In this document: piece after piece, positions 7,458-15,973 of the stretch
Position numbering within the stretch: the stretch's first letter is position 1
How the letters are laid out: each line of letters opens with the position of its first letter
Notes under the pieces: generated by a model
The model's input: the letters and a program-made list of their open reading frames with translations, nothing else
Database searches by the model: none
Told to the model about the DNA's origin: nothing
Position numbers and translations under genes: made by a program
Source: DAOUJW01 sp965218945
GTDB lineage: Bacteria > Chloroflexota > Dehalococcoidia > Lucifugimonadales > UBA2985
Assembly: GCA_965218945.1 (NCBI GenBank)
Contig: OZ244718.1
Location: 1,178,001 to 1,242,000 of the forward strand
DNA: 64,000 nucleotides
Direction: 5' to 3'

Positions 7458-8562
7458 TGGTAAGGGACAGGCGTATGTACCCCTCTCCGTATCTGCCGTA
7501 GCCGGCGCCGGGGGTTACCACGATGTCCTTTTCCTCTATCAGTTTGGCGGCGAAGTCCGCTGACTTCCATCCGTCCGGCAGCTTCGCCCAGACGTAAAGG
7601 CTGGCCTTGGGAACGGCGACCTCCAGTCCGATCTGCCTCAGGGTTGCAACCAGCATGTCGCGCCGCTTCTGGTAGATGAGGTTGTGCTCTTCGATGCAGT
7701 CCTGTGGGCCTGTCAGCGCCTCTATGGCAGCGTACTGGATGGCCTGGGGTATCCCGGAGTCCAGGTTGGACTTCACACGCATGAGGGCGTTTATCATCTC
7801 AGCGTTGCCCACGGCCATACCTATTCGCCATCCCGTCATGTTGTAGCTCTTGGAGAGGGAGTGAAACTCTATTCCCACGTCCTTGGCTCCCTCCACCTCA
7901 AGGAAGCTCGTGGGCTTGTAACCGTCGTAGGCCACCTCCGTGTAAGGGGCGTCGTGGAGCACGGGCATGTCGTGCTCATTCGCGAAGGCCACCACTTTCT
8001 CGAAAAAGCCGGCTTCGGCTATCGCTCCGGTGGGGTTGTTCGGGTAGTTGATCCACAGCGCCTTGGCGTTGTGGATGACTCCCGGCGGTATGGCGTCCAG
8101 GTCCGGGATCCAGTCCCGCTCCTCCAGCAACGGCATCCAGTAACATTCGCCCCCGGCAAAGAGCGTACCCACGGAGTAGACCGGGTAGCCGGGGTCAGGC
8201 ACCAGCGCTACGTCCCCTGGGTCGATGAAGCAGAGAGCGGCGTGCCCTATGCCCTCCTTGGCCCCAATGAGCGGCAGGACCTCAGTTACTGGGTCCAGCG
8301 CTACGCCGAACCTGCTCTCGTACCACTGGGCAATCGCCTGCCTCAGCTCCAGAAGTCCCTCTGACTCAGGATAGCGATGGTTGGGCGGGTCCTGGCTTGC
8401 AGAGTGAAGCCGGTCCAGTATGTGAGCTGGCGTGGGAATATCCGGGTCACCTATGGCAAAGGTGACCACGTCCGCTCCCTCAGCGCGCCTCTGGGCAATC
8501 TTGCGGCTGATTTCCACAAACAGGTACGGCGGAAGCTGCTCTATGCGATTGGCAAATTTCAT
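7384..8562 (-). CDS. dapL: LL-diaminopimelate aminotransferase
   Basis: A PLP enzyme, 392 aa, converting tetrahydrodipicolinate to LL-diaminopimelate in one step and bypassing the succinylase and acetylase branches. Fold-type I features include TFAIGDPDIPTP at the N-terminus, YPNNPTG (about residue 170) and the PLP lysine in SLSKSYNMTGWR (about residue 235). It lies 14 bases after dapF on the same strand, which supports the diaminopimelate role over a general aspartate or alanine aminotransferase, a close alternative family. Confidence 0.88.
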   Translation of the reverse strand: MKFANRIEQLPPYLFVEISRKIAQRRAEGADVVTFAIGDPDIPTPAHILDRLHSASQDPPNHRYPESEGLLELRQAIAQWYESRFGVALDPVTEVLPLIGAKEGIGHAALCFIDPGDVALVPDPGYPVYSVGTLFAGGECYWMPLLEERDWIPDLDAIPPGVIHNAKALWINYPNNPTGAIAEAGFFEKVVAFANEHDMPVLHDAPYTEVAYDGYKPTSFLEVEGAKDVGIEFHSLSKSYNMTGWRIGMAVGNAEMINALMRVKSNLDSGIPQAIQYAAIEALTGPQDCIEEHNLIYQKRRDMLVATLRQIGLEVAVPKASLYVWAKLPDGWKSADFAAKLIEEKDIVVTPGAGYGRYGEGYIRLSLTIADEQLEKGLERLSSWRIPAPTPS

Positions 8563-8576
8563 TCATCGTCTCCTGG

Positions 8577-9425
8577 CTACCCGTGCCACACTCCGTCAAA
8601 GACGTCCTCGGCCGGGCCTACCATGTACACTTGGCTCTTTGTGTCCCACGATATGCTGAGGATGCCTCCTGGTAACGTTATGTCAACTTCATCTCCGGTG
8701 TAGCCCTGTAGCCGGGCTGCCACCGCTATGGCGCAGGCCCCTGTGCCGCACGCCATGGTCTCCCCCGCCCCTCTCTCCCACACCCGCGCCGAAAGCCGGC
8801 CCTCTTCCTTGACGTTCACTATGGAGAAGTTCACCTTATTGGGAAACAGGCCGTTGTTCTCCACCTGTGGCCCGATTCGATGCAGAGGGAATCTTTCTAC
8901 AGGCGTATCTATGAAGGCGACGGCGTGGGGATTGCCCATTGAAACGAAGGTCAGATTCAGGTCCACGTCCTCCACGCTGAGGGGAAAGTCCAGCACCGGC
9001 CCTCCAGCCATGTCCTCTGAGAGAGCGACGGGGATCCGCTCAGGACGCAGCTCCGGCTCTCCCATATCCACCTGAGCGCTTGTTACCCTGCGATCGCTCC
9101 AGAACGGCTCCAGCTTGCGTACTCCCGCCAGAGTCTCCACCTCCAAAGTCCTCTTGTCTCGGCTCACGATTCCCCGCTCCAGGACGTACTTCACCAGGCA
9201 GCGTATGCCGTTGCCGCACATCTCCGCCTCTGATCCGTCCGGATTGAACATACGCATCCGCACGTCCGCGTCGTTGGAGGGCAAGACCAGGAGCAGGCCG
9301 TCTGACCCGACGCCAAGGCGTCGGTGGCACATATCCCTGGAGAGATGAGGCCAGTCAGCGTCGAGGCCGCGAGCGTCGATGACGACATAGTCGTTGCCCG
9401 CGCCGTGCATCTTTGTGAATTTCAC
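8577..9425 (-). CDS. dapF: Diaminopimelate epimerase
   Basis: Converts LL- to meso-diaminopimelate for lysine and peptidoglycan; 282 aa, normal length. It begins MKFTKMHGAGNDYVV, the family start. The two catalytic cysteines are in MCGNGIRC (about residue 75) and GETMACGTGA (about residue 220). It is first in a dapF-dapL pair with hflX immediately downstream. The preceding sequence AGAAGGAGTCTCCGTG gives a good ribosome-binding site. Confidence 0.95.
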   Translation of the reverse strand: MKFTKMHGAGNDYVVIDARGLDADWPHLSRDMCHRRLGVGSDGLLLVLPSNDADVRMRMFNPDGSEAEMCGNGIRCLVKYVLERGIVSRDKRTLEVETLAGVRKLEPFWSDRRVTSAQVDMGEPELRPERIPVALSEDMAGGPVLDFPLSVEDVDLNLTFVSMGNPHAVAFIDTPVERFPLHRIGPQVENNGLFPNKVNFSIVNVKEEGRLSARVWERGAGETMACGTGACAIAVAARLQGYTGDEVDITLPGGILSISWDTKSQVYMVGPAEDVFDGVWHG

Positions 9426-9510
9426 GGAGACTCCTTCTGATGCTGATGCGCTTGACTGTGCAAGCAGGCGAAGCGCCGTTGGTAGGTCTTCATACGCTGA
9501 CTAGATTCTA

Positions 9511-9876
9511 TCATAGTTCGCTGCGGCTTGCGTCATAGTCTGCCGGAGGCTCGGCTATTGAGAGTCCCATAGCAAGGTCGCCTATCCTGGGCTTGACTCG
9601 CTCAGCGATGTCCGCGCCCGCCTCTATCTCCGCAACGCGCAGCTCGTACGTCTTCTGCAGGTTCATCCAGAGTTCAGGCGTAGTGCCAAAGTAGCGGGAC
9701 AGGCGCAGGGCCGTGTTGGCGGTCATACCTCTCTGGCCCTTCAGGATGGCCGTGATGCGGTTGGTAGGGACTCCCAGCGCCCTGGCAAGGGCACTTGCAG
9801 ACATACCAAGCTCCTCAAGCTCCTCTTCCAGTATCTCTCCCGGATGCACCGGCCTCATGCCGTTTCTCACGCTCAT
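9511..9876 (-). CDS. higA: HigA-family antitoxin (XRE helix-turn-helix)
   Basis: 121 aa. It has the HigA/VapI opening RPVHPGEILEEELEELGMS, then an XRE helix-turn-helix (ALARALGVPTNRITAILKGQRG, about residues 28-50) and the conserved FGTTPELWMNLQKTYEL. It neutralises the HigB-like toxin encoded 13 bases upstream and probably represses the pair. The order is toxin first, as is usual for HigBA. The tail after about residue 95 (ADIAERVKP and beyond) is longer than in the shortest family members. Confidence 0.88.
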   Translation of the reverse strand: MSVRNGMRPVHPGEILEEELEELGMSASALARALGVPTNRITAILKGQRGMTANTALRLSRYFGTTPELWMNLQKTYELRVAEIEAGADIAERVKPRIGDLAMGLSIAEPPADYDASRSEL

Positions 9877-9889
9877 CTCACTCTCCCTA

Positions 9890-10168
9890 TCAATGGTAGT
9901 CCACTATCTCCACGTCGTATGGCCCGTCTTCTCCCCAGCTAAAGCACATACGCCACTGGCGGTTGATCCTTATGCTGTGCTGACCCGCCCGGTCACCTGA
10001 GAGCAGCTCCAGCCTGTTGCTGGGCAAGCCTGCCAGGTCTCTCAATGAAGACGCGTTGTCCAGTACCGTCAGTCGCCGCGTTGCCTGACCTTCAAATGCG
10101 CGGAACTCACGGACATCATGTCCCTCAAAGAATCTTTGGGTACTCCTGTCCTTAAATCCTCTAATCAT
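9890..10168 (-). CDS. higB: HigB/RelE-family mRNA interferase toxin
   Basis: 92 aa, a ribosome-dependent mRNA endonuclease of the RelE superfamily by similarity. It shows the family pattern MIRGFKDRSTQRFFEG, LDNASSLRDLAGLPSNRLE, and DRAGQHSIRINRQWRMCF, where the basic and aromatic active-site residues lie. The end EIVDYH is also typical. It pairs with the downstream HigA antitoxin. The start ATG at 10168 has no visible Shine-Dalgarno. Confidence 0.87.
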   Translation of the reverse strand: MIRGFKDRSTQRFFEGHDVREFRAFEGQATRRLTVLDNASSLRDLAGLPSNRLELLSGDRAGQHSIRINRQWRMCFSWGEDGPYDVEIVDYH

Positions 10169-10170
10169 TA

Positions 10171-10185
10171 TAATGCATTACGTAA
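10171..10185. promoter_or_regulatory. Overlapping palindromes upstream of higB, candidate autoregulatory operator
   Basis: TAATGCATTA (10171-10180) is a perfect palindrome and overlaps a second one, TTACGTAA (10178-10185), two bases before the toxin start. HigA antitoxins usually repress their own operon through such sites. The position is right, but no binding evidence is available. Confidence 0.4.
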
Positions 10186-10302
10186 CAAATAACAAGGACT
10201 TGTTCTCAACATTTGGCCTCATCCTTTCCGGCAGCCGGACTTAAAGGATAAGTGTATGCTCCGGTCTCCCGCAACCGGGATTTCGCCGGTTCGGGACAGA
10301 CA

Positions 10303-10330
10303 TTTGCGCCTCAAAGTGCTATCCTATATT
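10303..10330 (+). promoter_or_regulatory. Putative promoter of the CoA-transferase gene
   Basis: TATATT at 10325-10330 is a good -10, with TTTGCG at 10303-10308 as a weak -35, spaced 16 bases apart. It lies about 45 bases before the GTG start, behind a hairpin-forming stretch with CCCGCAACCGGG at 10268-10279. Confidence 0.35.
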
Positions 10331-10373
10331 GCCAACAGCCTACGGGTTGAGAGTCTACGCTAGGAGGTAGCAC

Positions 10374-12908
10374 GTGGAAGCGAATTTGGAGCCACAACCC
10401 CTATCTGACCTTCGTGTCATAGATCTTACTCACGGTGTGGCCGGGCCTTACTGCACCAAGATGCTGGCCGATTACGGCGCAGATGTGATTAAGGTGGAAC
10501 GACCCGGATCCGGCGACTACGCCCGCACCCTTGGTCCTTTCCCCAACGATGTTTCTCATCCCGATAAGAGCGGGATGTTTCTGGCGTTGAACACCAACAA
10601 GAGAGACATTGTGCTGGACCTCAAAACGCCTGAGGGCTTGGCAACGCTGAAGGAGCTGATAGCGGGCGCCGACGTCCTTGTGGAGAACTTCCGGCCTGGC
10701 GTGATGGACAGGCTGGGTTTGGACTACAAGACCGTTGAGAGCATCAATCCCAATCTCATAATGACCTCCGTCTCCAACTACGGGCAGTATGGCCCTTACC
10801 GCGACTATCTGGCGTCGGAAATCACACTCTTTGCAATGGGTGGCCGGATGAACGCATCGGGTCTCCCTGATAGATACCCGCTGAAGCTGGGAGGCAACCA
10901 CGTCCAGTTTCAGGCCGGCAATGTTGCGGCCATGGCGACGCTTTTCGCCTGGTACGGCCAGAAGTACGCCGGTATGACCGGGCAGCAGGTGGACGTGTCG
11001 ATAATGGAAACTCAGCTGGCATCCTATAACACCCGTATGCCGGCCCTCCTCGCCTACCAGTACACGGGCGAGCGCGCAATGCGCCTGGGTGGGGCCAGGA
11101 TGGGCTATCCGTCGGGGTTCTACCCTTGCGCGGACGGCTACATAAACATACAGGGCGGAGGCGCATTCTGGCCGAGGACTGTCGCCATGCTGGGTATGCC
11201 TGAGCTTCTGGAAGACTCTCCCTTCTCTCCTCCAATGGGTCAGCTGGACCTCGACCTGAGGGAGGAGTTTGAGGCCACTATTTGGCTGCCCTGGGTCCTC
11301 GAGCGGACTATGGTCGAGGTTCTGGAGCAGTGCCAGGCCAACGAAATCCTTTCGGGGGCCGTCAACTCCATCAATGACGTGATGGACAACAACCCACAGT
11401 TCGAGTTTAGAGGCTACTGGACTGAGGTGGAGCATCCCGAGGCCGGCAAAGTTCGACACACCGGAGCTCCCATCTACACCGAGGAACGCTGGTGGCGGAT
11501 TCGGCGGCCGGCGCCTACGCTGGGCCAGCACACCGACGAGGTCCTGAAGGAGTCCGCTGCTTCCAAGAGCGCCTCTTCGACCCCGGCTGCGCCGGCCAGG
11601 ACCTCCTCCAACGGCAGGAAGAGGCTGCCCCTCGAGGGGATTCGCGTTATCGACATGACTCTCGTCTTTGCGGGTCCGTACGGCACCATGTTCCTTGCGG
11701 ATATGGGAGCCGAGGTTATCCGAGTCGAGTCGATTAACGTCTTCCCTACCTCGACGCGAGGCCAGTTCGCTCGCCCCAGCAAGGAGGCGGAGCAGAGGTC
11801 GGCCCAGTCCCGCTACCCCAACAGGGACCCCGGCGAGCGGCCGTGGAACAGGGTGGCCCAGTTCAACGCCCACTCCCGCAACAAGCTCTCTATGACCGCT
11901 GACCTACACACCCCGGAGGGCAGAGATGTGTTCCGGCGTCTGGTGGAGGTGAGCGACGTCTTTGTTGAGAACATAGCCCTGGGAGCGATGGCCCGCCTGG
12001 GCCTCGAGTACCACGTTCTCAGGGAGTGGAACCCCAGGCTCATCATGGTCTCCTCCATAGGTATGGGCCAGACCGGGCCTTGGGCCCACTTCAGGGGCTT
12101 CGGATCCCACTTCGAGGCCCTCTATGGCCACGCCTCGGTGACCGGCTACCCGGATATGGACCCGGAGGGCGCGCCCGCCTCAGTCGCCGCCGACGCCGCA
12201 ACGGGTGTGGGCATCGGCTTCGCCACCGTCATGGCGCTCCACCAGCGAGAGAGGACCGGCAGGGGCACCCACGTCGACCTCTCCCAAGGCGAGAACTTCG
12301 TGCCCCATCTTAGCGAGCTGTTCATGGACTACGATCTCAACGGGCGCGTGGCTGGCCCCATCGGCAACCGCGACCCCTGGCTGGTACAGGGCGCCTATCC
12401 CTGCACCGGAGAGGACGAGTGGATCACCTTGTCCATCGGCAGGATTGAGGAGTGGCACACGCTGTGCCGCCTCATGGAGAGACAGGAGCTGGTGGAAGAC
12501 CAGCGGTTTGAGGATATGAACGGTCTCCGCGCCAACCACGACGATGTTGACCAGATCATCGGAGTCTGGACGACGGACAAGGACCCGATTGACCTGTTCC
12601 ACTTGCTCCAGAGGGAGGGAATCGTGGCGGGGCCCATATTTCACGAGCCTCACGCCTACGCCGACCCGCATCTTAAAGAGCGGAACTTCTTTGTGCCCAT
12701 CACTCACCCGGAGATCGGCACACACCTGTACCCCAGCACAACATTCCAGTTGTCCAGGACGCCCTTCGAGGTCCGGAAGCCGCCCGTCAGGCTTGGGGAG
12801 GAAAACGACTACATCTACCGTGACGTGCTGAAGCTCACGGAGGAGGAGTACGATCACCTGAAGGCGCTGGGCCAGATTGGGATGGACTACGCCCCTCACA
12901 TCAAGTAG
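10374..12908 (+). CDS. Tandem (double-domain) CaiB/BaiF family CoA transferase
   Basis: 844 aa made of two complete class III CoA-transferase domains in one chain. Domain 1 spans about 8-385 with LRVIDLTHGVAGPYCTKMLA and the catalytic Asp207 in QQVDVSIME. An A/S/P-rich linker (about 388-415) leads to domain 2 (about 420-835), beginning IRVIDMTLVFAGPYGTMFLA, with Asp635 in THVDLSQGE. Class III enzymes normally act as interlocked dimers of about 400-aa chains, so the fusion could fold as an internal pseudodimer. GTG start with AGGAGG six to eight bases upstream. The acid substrate cannot be deduced. An alpha/beta hydrolase follows 39 bases later, perhaps in the same catabolic pathway. Confidence 0.92.
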   Translation: MEANLEPQPLSDLRVIDLTHGVAGPYCTKMLADYGADVIKVERPGSGDYARTLGPFPNDVSHPDKSGMFLALNTNKRDIVLDLKTPEGLATLKELIAGADVLVENFRPGVMDRLGLDYKTVESINPNLIMTSVSNYGQYGPYRDYLASEITLFAMGGRMNASGLPDRYPLKLGGNHVQFQAGNVAAMATLFAWYGQKYAGMTGQQVDVSIMETQLASYNTRMPALLAYQYTGERAMRLGGARMGYPSGFYPCADGYINIQGGGAFWPRTVAMLGMPELLEDSPFSPPMGQLDLDLREEFEATIWLPWVLERTMVEVLEQCQANEILSGAVNSINDVMDNNPQFEFRGYWTEVEHPEAGKVRHTGAPIYTEERWWRIRRPAPTLGQHTDEVLKESAASKSASSTPAAPARTSSNGRKRLPLEGIRVIDMTLVFAGPYGTMFLADMGAEVIRVESINVFPTSTRGQFARPSKEAEQRSAQSRYPNRDPGERPWNRVAQFNAHSRNKLSMTADLHTPEGRDVFRRLVEVSDVFVENIALGAMARLGLEYHVLREWNPRLIMVSSIGMGQTGPWAHFRGFGSHFEALYGHASVTGYPDMDPEGAPASVAADAATGVGIGFATVMALHQRERTGRGTHVDLSQGENFVPHLSELFMDYDLNGRVAGPIGNRDPWLVQGAYPCTGEDEWITLSIGRIEEWHTLCRLMERQELVEDQRFEDMNGLRANHDDVDQIIGVWTTDKDPIDLFHLLQREGIVAGPIFHEPHAYADPHLKERNFFVPITHPEIGTHLYPSTTFQLSRTPFEVRKPPVRLGEENDYIYRDVLKLTEEEYDHLKALGQIGMDYAPHIK

Positions 12909-12947
12909 TCCCGTCTTTTAAATTGAAGATTGAACAGGAGGTTTGAG

Positions 12948-13595
12948 ATGCCATTTGCCGAAGTTAACGGCGTCAAGATCAACTACCGGGAGCAGGGCTC
13001 CGGGTTTCCGCTGGTGCTCTCCCATGGCGGCTACTCCGATTTGTCGGCGTGGGATGACCACGTCTCGACCCTTGCGGAGCGCTATCGAGTAATAGTCTGG
13101 GACAGGCGGAACTGCGGCGAGTCCAGCGCCGCGCCGGATGCGGACACGTTTGACTACTGGGTGGAGGACCTGCGTCAGCTGCTGGGCCACCTGGGGGTCG
13201 ATCGCGCCTACGTGGGCGGCAGCTCTCTCGGCTCGCTAGTCAGTCTGGAGTTCACCCTGGCGCACCCGGAGATGGTGGAAGCGGCCCTGCTCTTCGCAGG
13301 CACTACCGCCGGATTCGAGCCCACAGAGCGACTCAGAGCGACCTTCCCGAACCGTCAGGGTCAGGTGGGCCACGTCACGACGCCGGTGCTTATACTCAAC
13401 GGCGCTGACGATTTGGGGGCCACCTTTGTGCCAGACAACGCCAAGAAGGCTGCGGAGGAGCTTCCCAACTCCGAGCTGGTAATACTCTACGGCATAGGCC
13501 ACAGCGTCAGCCGTGAGGCCCCGGACGTCTTCAAGAGCGTCGTCCTCGGCTTCCTGGCCAAGCAGGACGTCCGCAGGGGAGCGCTCGTCCACTGA
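12948..13595 (+). CDS. Alpha/beta hydrolase with reduced cap
   Basis: 215 aa. ATG at 12948 with AGGAGG before it. It shows an oxyanion-hole segment LSHGGYSDL, the nucleophile elbow GGSSLGS (Ser93), an acid in NGADD (about residue 149) and a His in YGIGHSV (about residue 182), a complete triad. The usual cap between strands 6 and 7 is very short (about 30 residues), which suggests an open site. It probably hydrolyses an ester or thioester linked to the CoA-transferase upstream. The substrate is unknown. Confidence 0.85.
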   Translation: MPFAEVNGVKINYREQGSGFPLVLSHGGYSDLSAWDDHVSTLAERYRVIVWDRRNCGESSAAPDADTFDYWVEDLRQLLGHLGVDRAYVGGSSLGSLVSLEFTLAHPEMVEAALLFAGTTAGFEPTERLRATFPNRQGQVGHVTTPVLILNGADDLGATFVPDNAKKAAEELPNSELVILYGIGHSVSREAPDVFKSVVLGFLAKQDVRRGALVH

Positions 13596-13633
13596 TAACC
13601 GCCTCAGAATAGTCAACGTCGGTAACTGCAATG

Positions 13634-13656
13634 GCCCCGCTCCAAGTGAGCGGGGC
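13634..13656 (+). terminator. Rho-independent type terminator between convergent genes
   Basis: Perfect 9-bp arms GCCCCGCTC (13634-13642) and GAGCGGGGC (13648-13656) flank a 5-base loop, followed by TTGCTTCTGTCT. It lies 38 bases after the hydrolase stop and 36 before the miaA stop, so it could serve both directions. Confidence 0.75.
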
Positions 13657-13692
13657 TTGCTTCTGTCTCTCTTAAGCTCTGGTCCAGGCTCG

Positions 13693-14631
13693 TTACGACA
13701 GCGCAGCCAGGAAGCCTTCAATCATCAGAGAGGCTTTGTCCACAAGCCCTTCGTCGTTGGCCTCCAGCCACTGGATGCGAGGGTCATTCAGCTTGAACCA
13801 GGCATACTGGCTCCTGGCGTATCTGTGGGTGGTAGTCTTGATGCGCTCCACAGCCTCCTCAAGGGACAAGTCCCCGCTGAGATACGCGGCCATCTCCCGA
13901 TACCCCAGGCTGGACATGGAGGGCAGGCTTGGAGAGTACCCCATCTCCAGGAGTCGAGCCACTTCCTGCGGCCAGCCGGCCTCCACCATTGCTTCCACGC
14001 GACGGTCTATGCGTTCGTACAAAGCCTTTCGCTCGAGAGTGAGGCCAATGATCAGGCTACTGTATGGGGGCATCTCACGCCTCCGGGCTTCTGAGAAAGG
14101 CACGCCCGTCTCCTGGTAAACCTCCAGGGCGCGCACCAACCGCCGCACGTTGCGGTGATCTATGCGGGCCGCCGAATCAGTGTCCACCTCCTGGAGCCGC
14201 CTCCACAGGGCCTTGCTGCCCTCTTCAACGGCGTGTCTCTGCAGTTCGGCCCTCAGCGACGGGTTTGGAGGCACCTGCGGGGCTGAGAAGCCCTCCAGCA
14301 AGGCCCGGACGTACTGCCCGGTTCCACCTACAAGGAAGGGCAGCCTGCTGCGGCCGTGGATGTCCCGAATAGCCTGACTAGCCTGGTCAAGGTAGAGCGC
14401 CAGACTGTAATTGTCGTCGGGGTCTGCGATGTTCACCAGGTGGTGAGGGACCAGGCCAAGCTCCTGCTGCGACGGCTTGGCTGTGCCGATGTCCATGTGC
14501 CGGTACACCAGCCGGCTGTCCCCATTGACTACCTCCCCGTCGAAGCGCTGCGCCATTTGGAGCGCCAGGCCGCTCTTGCCGGCGGCCGTAGGCCCGACAA
14601 TGGCGATGAGGGGGTGAGAGGCGCGCGCCAA
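13693..14631 (-). CDS. miaA: tRNA dimethylallyltransferase
   Basis: Adds the isopentenyl group to A37 of tRNAs that read UNN codons; 312 aa, normal length. P-loop GPTAAGKS near residue 12, then NGDSRLVYRHMDIGTAKP, the family catalytic segment, and GGTGQYVRALLEG. The C-terminal half has TTHRYARSQYAWF. It lies six bases after the restriction-like nuclease gene, apparently as the last gene of the tsaC-to-miaA operon. Confidence 0.95.
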   Translation of the reverse strand: MARASHPLIAIVGPTAAGKSGLALQMAQRFDGEVVNGDSRLVYRHMDIGTAKPSQQELGLVPHHLVNIADPDDNYSLALYLDQASQAIRDIHGRSRLPFLVGGTGQYVRALLEGFSAPQVPPNPSLRAELQRHAVEEGSKALWRRLQEVDTDSAARIDHRNVRRLVRALEVYQETGVPFSEARRREMPPYSSLIIGLTLERKALYERIDRRVEAMVEAGWPQEVARLLEMGYSPSLPSMSSLGYREMAAYLSGDLSLEEAVERIKTTTHRYARSQYAWFKLNDPRIQWLEANDEGLVDKASLMIEGFLAALS

Positions 14632-14637
14632 GGTTAT

Positions 14638-15645
14638 CTACCGTGGCATGAGGGTCATAAACAGTTCTGGTGCACCACCAACATTTGCCAAATAGGGGTG
14701 GCGGTCTTTGAGCTTTAGCAAGTTCAAGTAAGCTGAAACATGCCAATTCTGGTCATTTGATTTCGTGTATAGTTGGTAGCGTCCCCCTGTTGATGTGACC
14801 AGCTTACTACAGTCCGGAAACTGCTTAGCGTATTTTTGCGCTTGGGCTAGTGCATAGTGCATTCCTGTACCCATGCGCTTGGATTCCAGAATGACTTCTG
14901 GATGGGCGTTATGTGCATATACGTCCTTGAACATGGCGATATCCGTTTGCTTCCACTCAATCTTTATGCGTTGTTCTGACCATCCCAAAGCCAGTAACAG
15001 CGGGATGATGAGGAAGGTACGTATCTCATGCTCACTAAGGTCACGCCCACGCGAGGCGTACCAGCCAGCCAGGCGTCGAACATGTCTGATGGTTTGAATA
15101 ACAGTTTCAGCATCCCCTGGACGCAGGCCATTCCCGATTAGTCTCTCCACTAAATCCTCGTCGTGCATTCCCTTGGCTGGTGTAGGAATCTCCGACGCTA
15201 TAAACTCGTTGCCTTCCTCCAGCAGACGATATGCCTCATTCTGAATATGGCTATTGTGTATCCTGCTGACTGTGCCTCTCGCGAGGCCATTGATGTCTAT
15301 CGGGGAGTCGGGTCGGAACCAGTTGACTTTCCTCCCGTGGCTCATGTCCCATCCTTCCACGTCGTCAAACGGCCCGAGAAACTCGTAGTCGCTTATGACG
15401 CGGCCGGCTGCCACAATTGCACCCTTTGTCCCCCACCTCTTCTTCATGACCACCACATCGCCGAGGTCCATACTCTTGGCAAGGGTGACAATCTTCCGCC
15501 GCCAGTCCTTCTTTCCCTCGTAGTTTTCCGGGTGCTCAGAGAACGAGCCAAGATGGCCGCTTCCCATCAGTATGACGCCGTATTGCAGGAACACATCCGA
15601 GAAGTCCCGAGTGCCCTCGCCGGCTGCAACCTGCCAGTAGTTCAT
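14638..15645 (-). CDS. Restriction-like protein: EVE/PUA-like N-terminus plus PD-(D/E)xK nuclease
   Basis: 335 aa. The N-terminal half (about 1-115) has the pattern of EVE/PUA-like domains that read modified bases: MNYWQVAAGEG, GVILMGSG, GDVVVMKKR, GRVISDY and EGWDMSHGRKVNW. The C-terminal half (about 195-320) resembles the N-terminal nuclease domain of type I restriction HsdR proteins: IRTFLIIPLLLALGW, Asp235 in TDIAMF, then EVILESKR with Glu254 and Lys256, and a following ALAQAQKYAKQF helix. This gives a D-x18-ExK active site. No methylase or specificity gene is adjacent, so a modification-dependent (type IV-like) restriction role is plausible. It sits between two small genes and miaA. The domain calls are by eye. 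Confidence 0.6.
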   Translation of the reverse strand: MNYWQVAAGEGTRDFSDVFLQYGVILMGSGHLGSFSEHPENYEGKKDWRRKIVTLAKSMDLGDVVVMKKRWGTKGAIVAAGRVISDYEFLGPFDDVEGWDMSHGRKVNWFRPDSPIDINGLARGTVSRIHNSHIQNEAYRLLEEGNEFIASEIPTPAKGMHDEDLVERLIGNGLRPGDAETVIQTIRHVRRLAGWYASRGRDLSEHEIRTFLIIPLLLALGWSEQRIKIEWKQTDIAMFKDVYAHNAHPEVILESKRMGTGMHYALAQAQKYAKQFPDCSKLVTSTGGRYQLYTKSNDQNWHVSAYLNLLKLKDRHPYLANVGGAPELFMTLMPR

Positions 15646-15666
15646 AGGCTTGTGCCTGCTGCGACG

Positions 15667-15969
15667 CTATTCGGCGTCTCTTGGAGGCCAATATGGTATC
15701 CAGTTGCCCGTATCCATATCCAGCCGGTAGGTGTAGTACATTGTGCCCCTGACCTCCCCGGCCTCCACTCCTCCCACCTTCTCCAGGGCGTCCAGCACTG
15801 ACGGAAATTGGTTGGGGTCCATACCCATATCTCCCACAAATTTCTCATACAGTTCGGCTTTGCTGTAGGCGTGCTTCCTGTCACCGGAGAGGAACTCGTA
15901 TATGCGGTGCATCCACTCCTCTCCCTGAGCGGTAACTCCAATCTCAAACTGGCGTCTCGATAGGGGCAT
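15667..15969 (-). CDS. Small winged-helix-like protein, unknown function
   Basis: About 100 aa from ATG 15969, preceded by AGGAG. An upstream start at 15996 would overlap the previous gene. The pattern of a helical segment (WMHRIYEFLSG), a second helix pair (SKAELYEKF, FPSVLDALEKVGGVEAG) and a closing beta hairpin (TMYYTYRL) suggests a winged-helix fold, though no family is recognised. It is four bases after its neighbour and 21 before the nuclease gene, so the three are likely co-expressed. Confidence 0.6.
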   Translation of the reverse strand: MPLSRRQFEIGVTAQGEEWMHRIYEFLSGDRKHAYSKAELYEKFVGDMGMDPNQFPSVLDALEKVGGVEAGEVRGTMYYTYRLDMDTGNWIPYWPPRDAE

Positions 15970-15973
15970 CTCT

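Noticed and set aside
10167..10172. Perfect minus-strand TATAAT with TTGTTA 17 bases upstream as the higB promoter
   Set aside because: The hexamer overlaps the toxin start codon, so transcription would start inside the gene, and the conserved toxin N-terminus needs that start.
13596..13633. Extension of the hydrolase past its stop
   Set aside because: The stop is clear and followed directly by a terminator.
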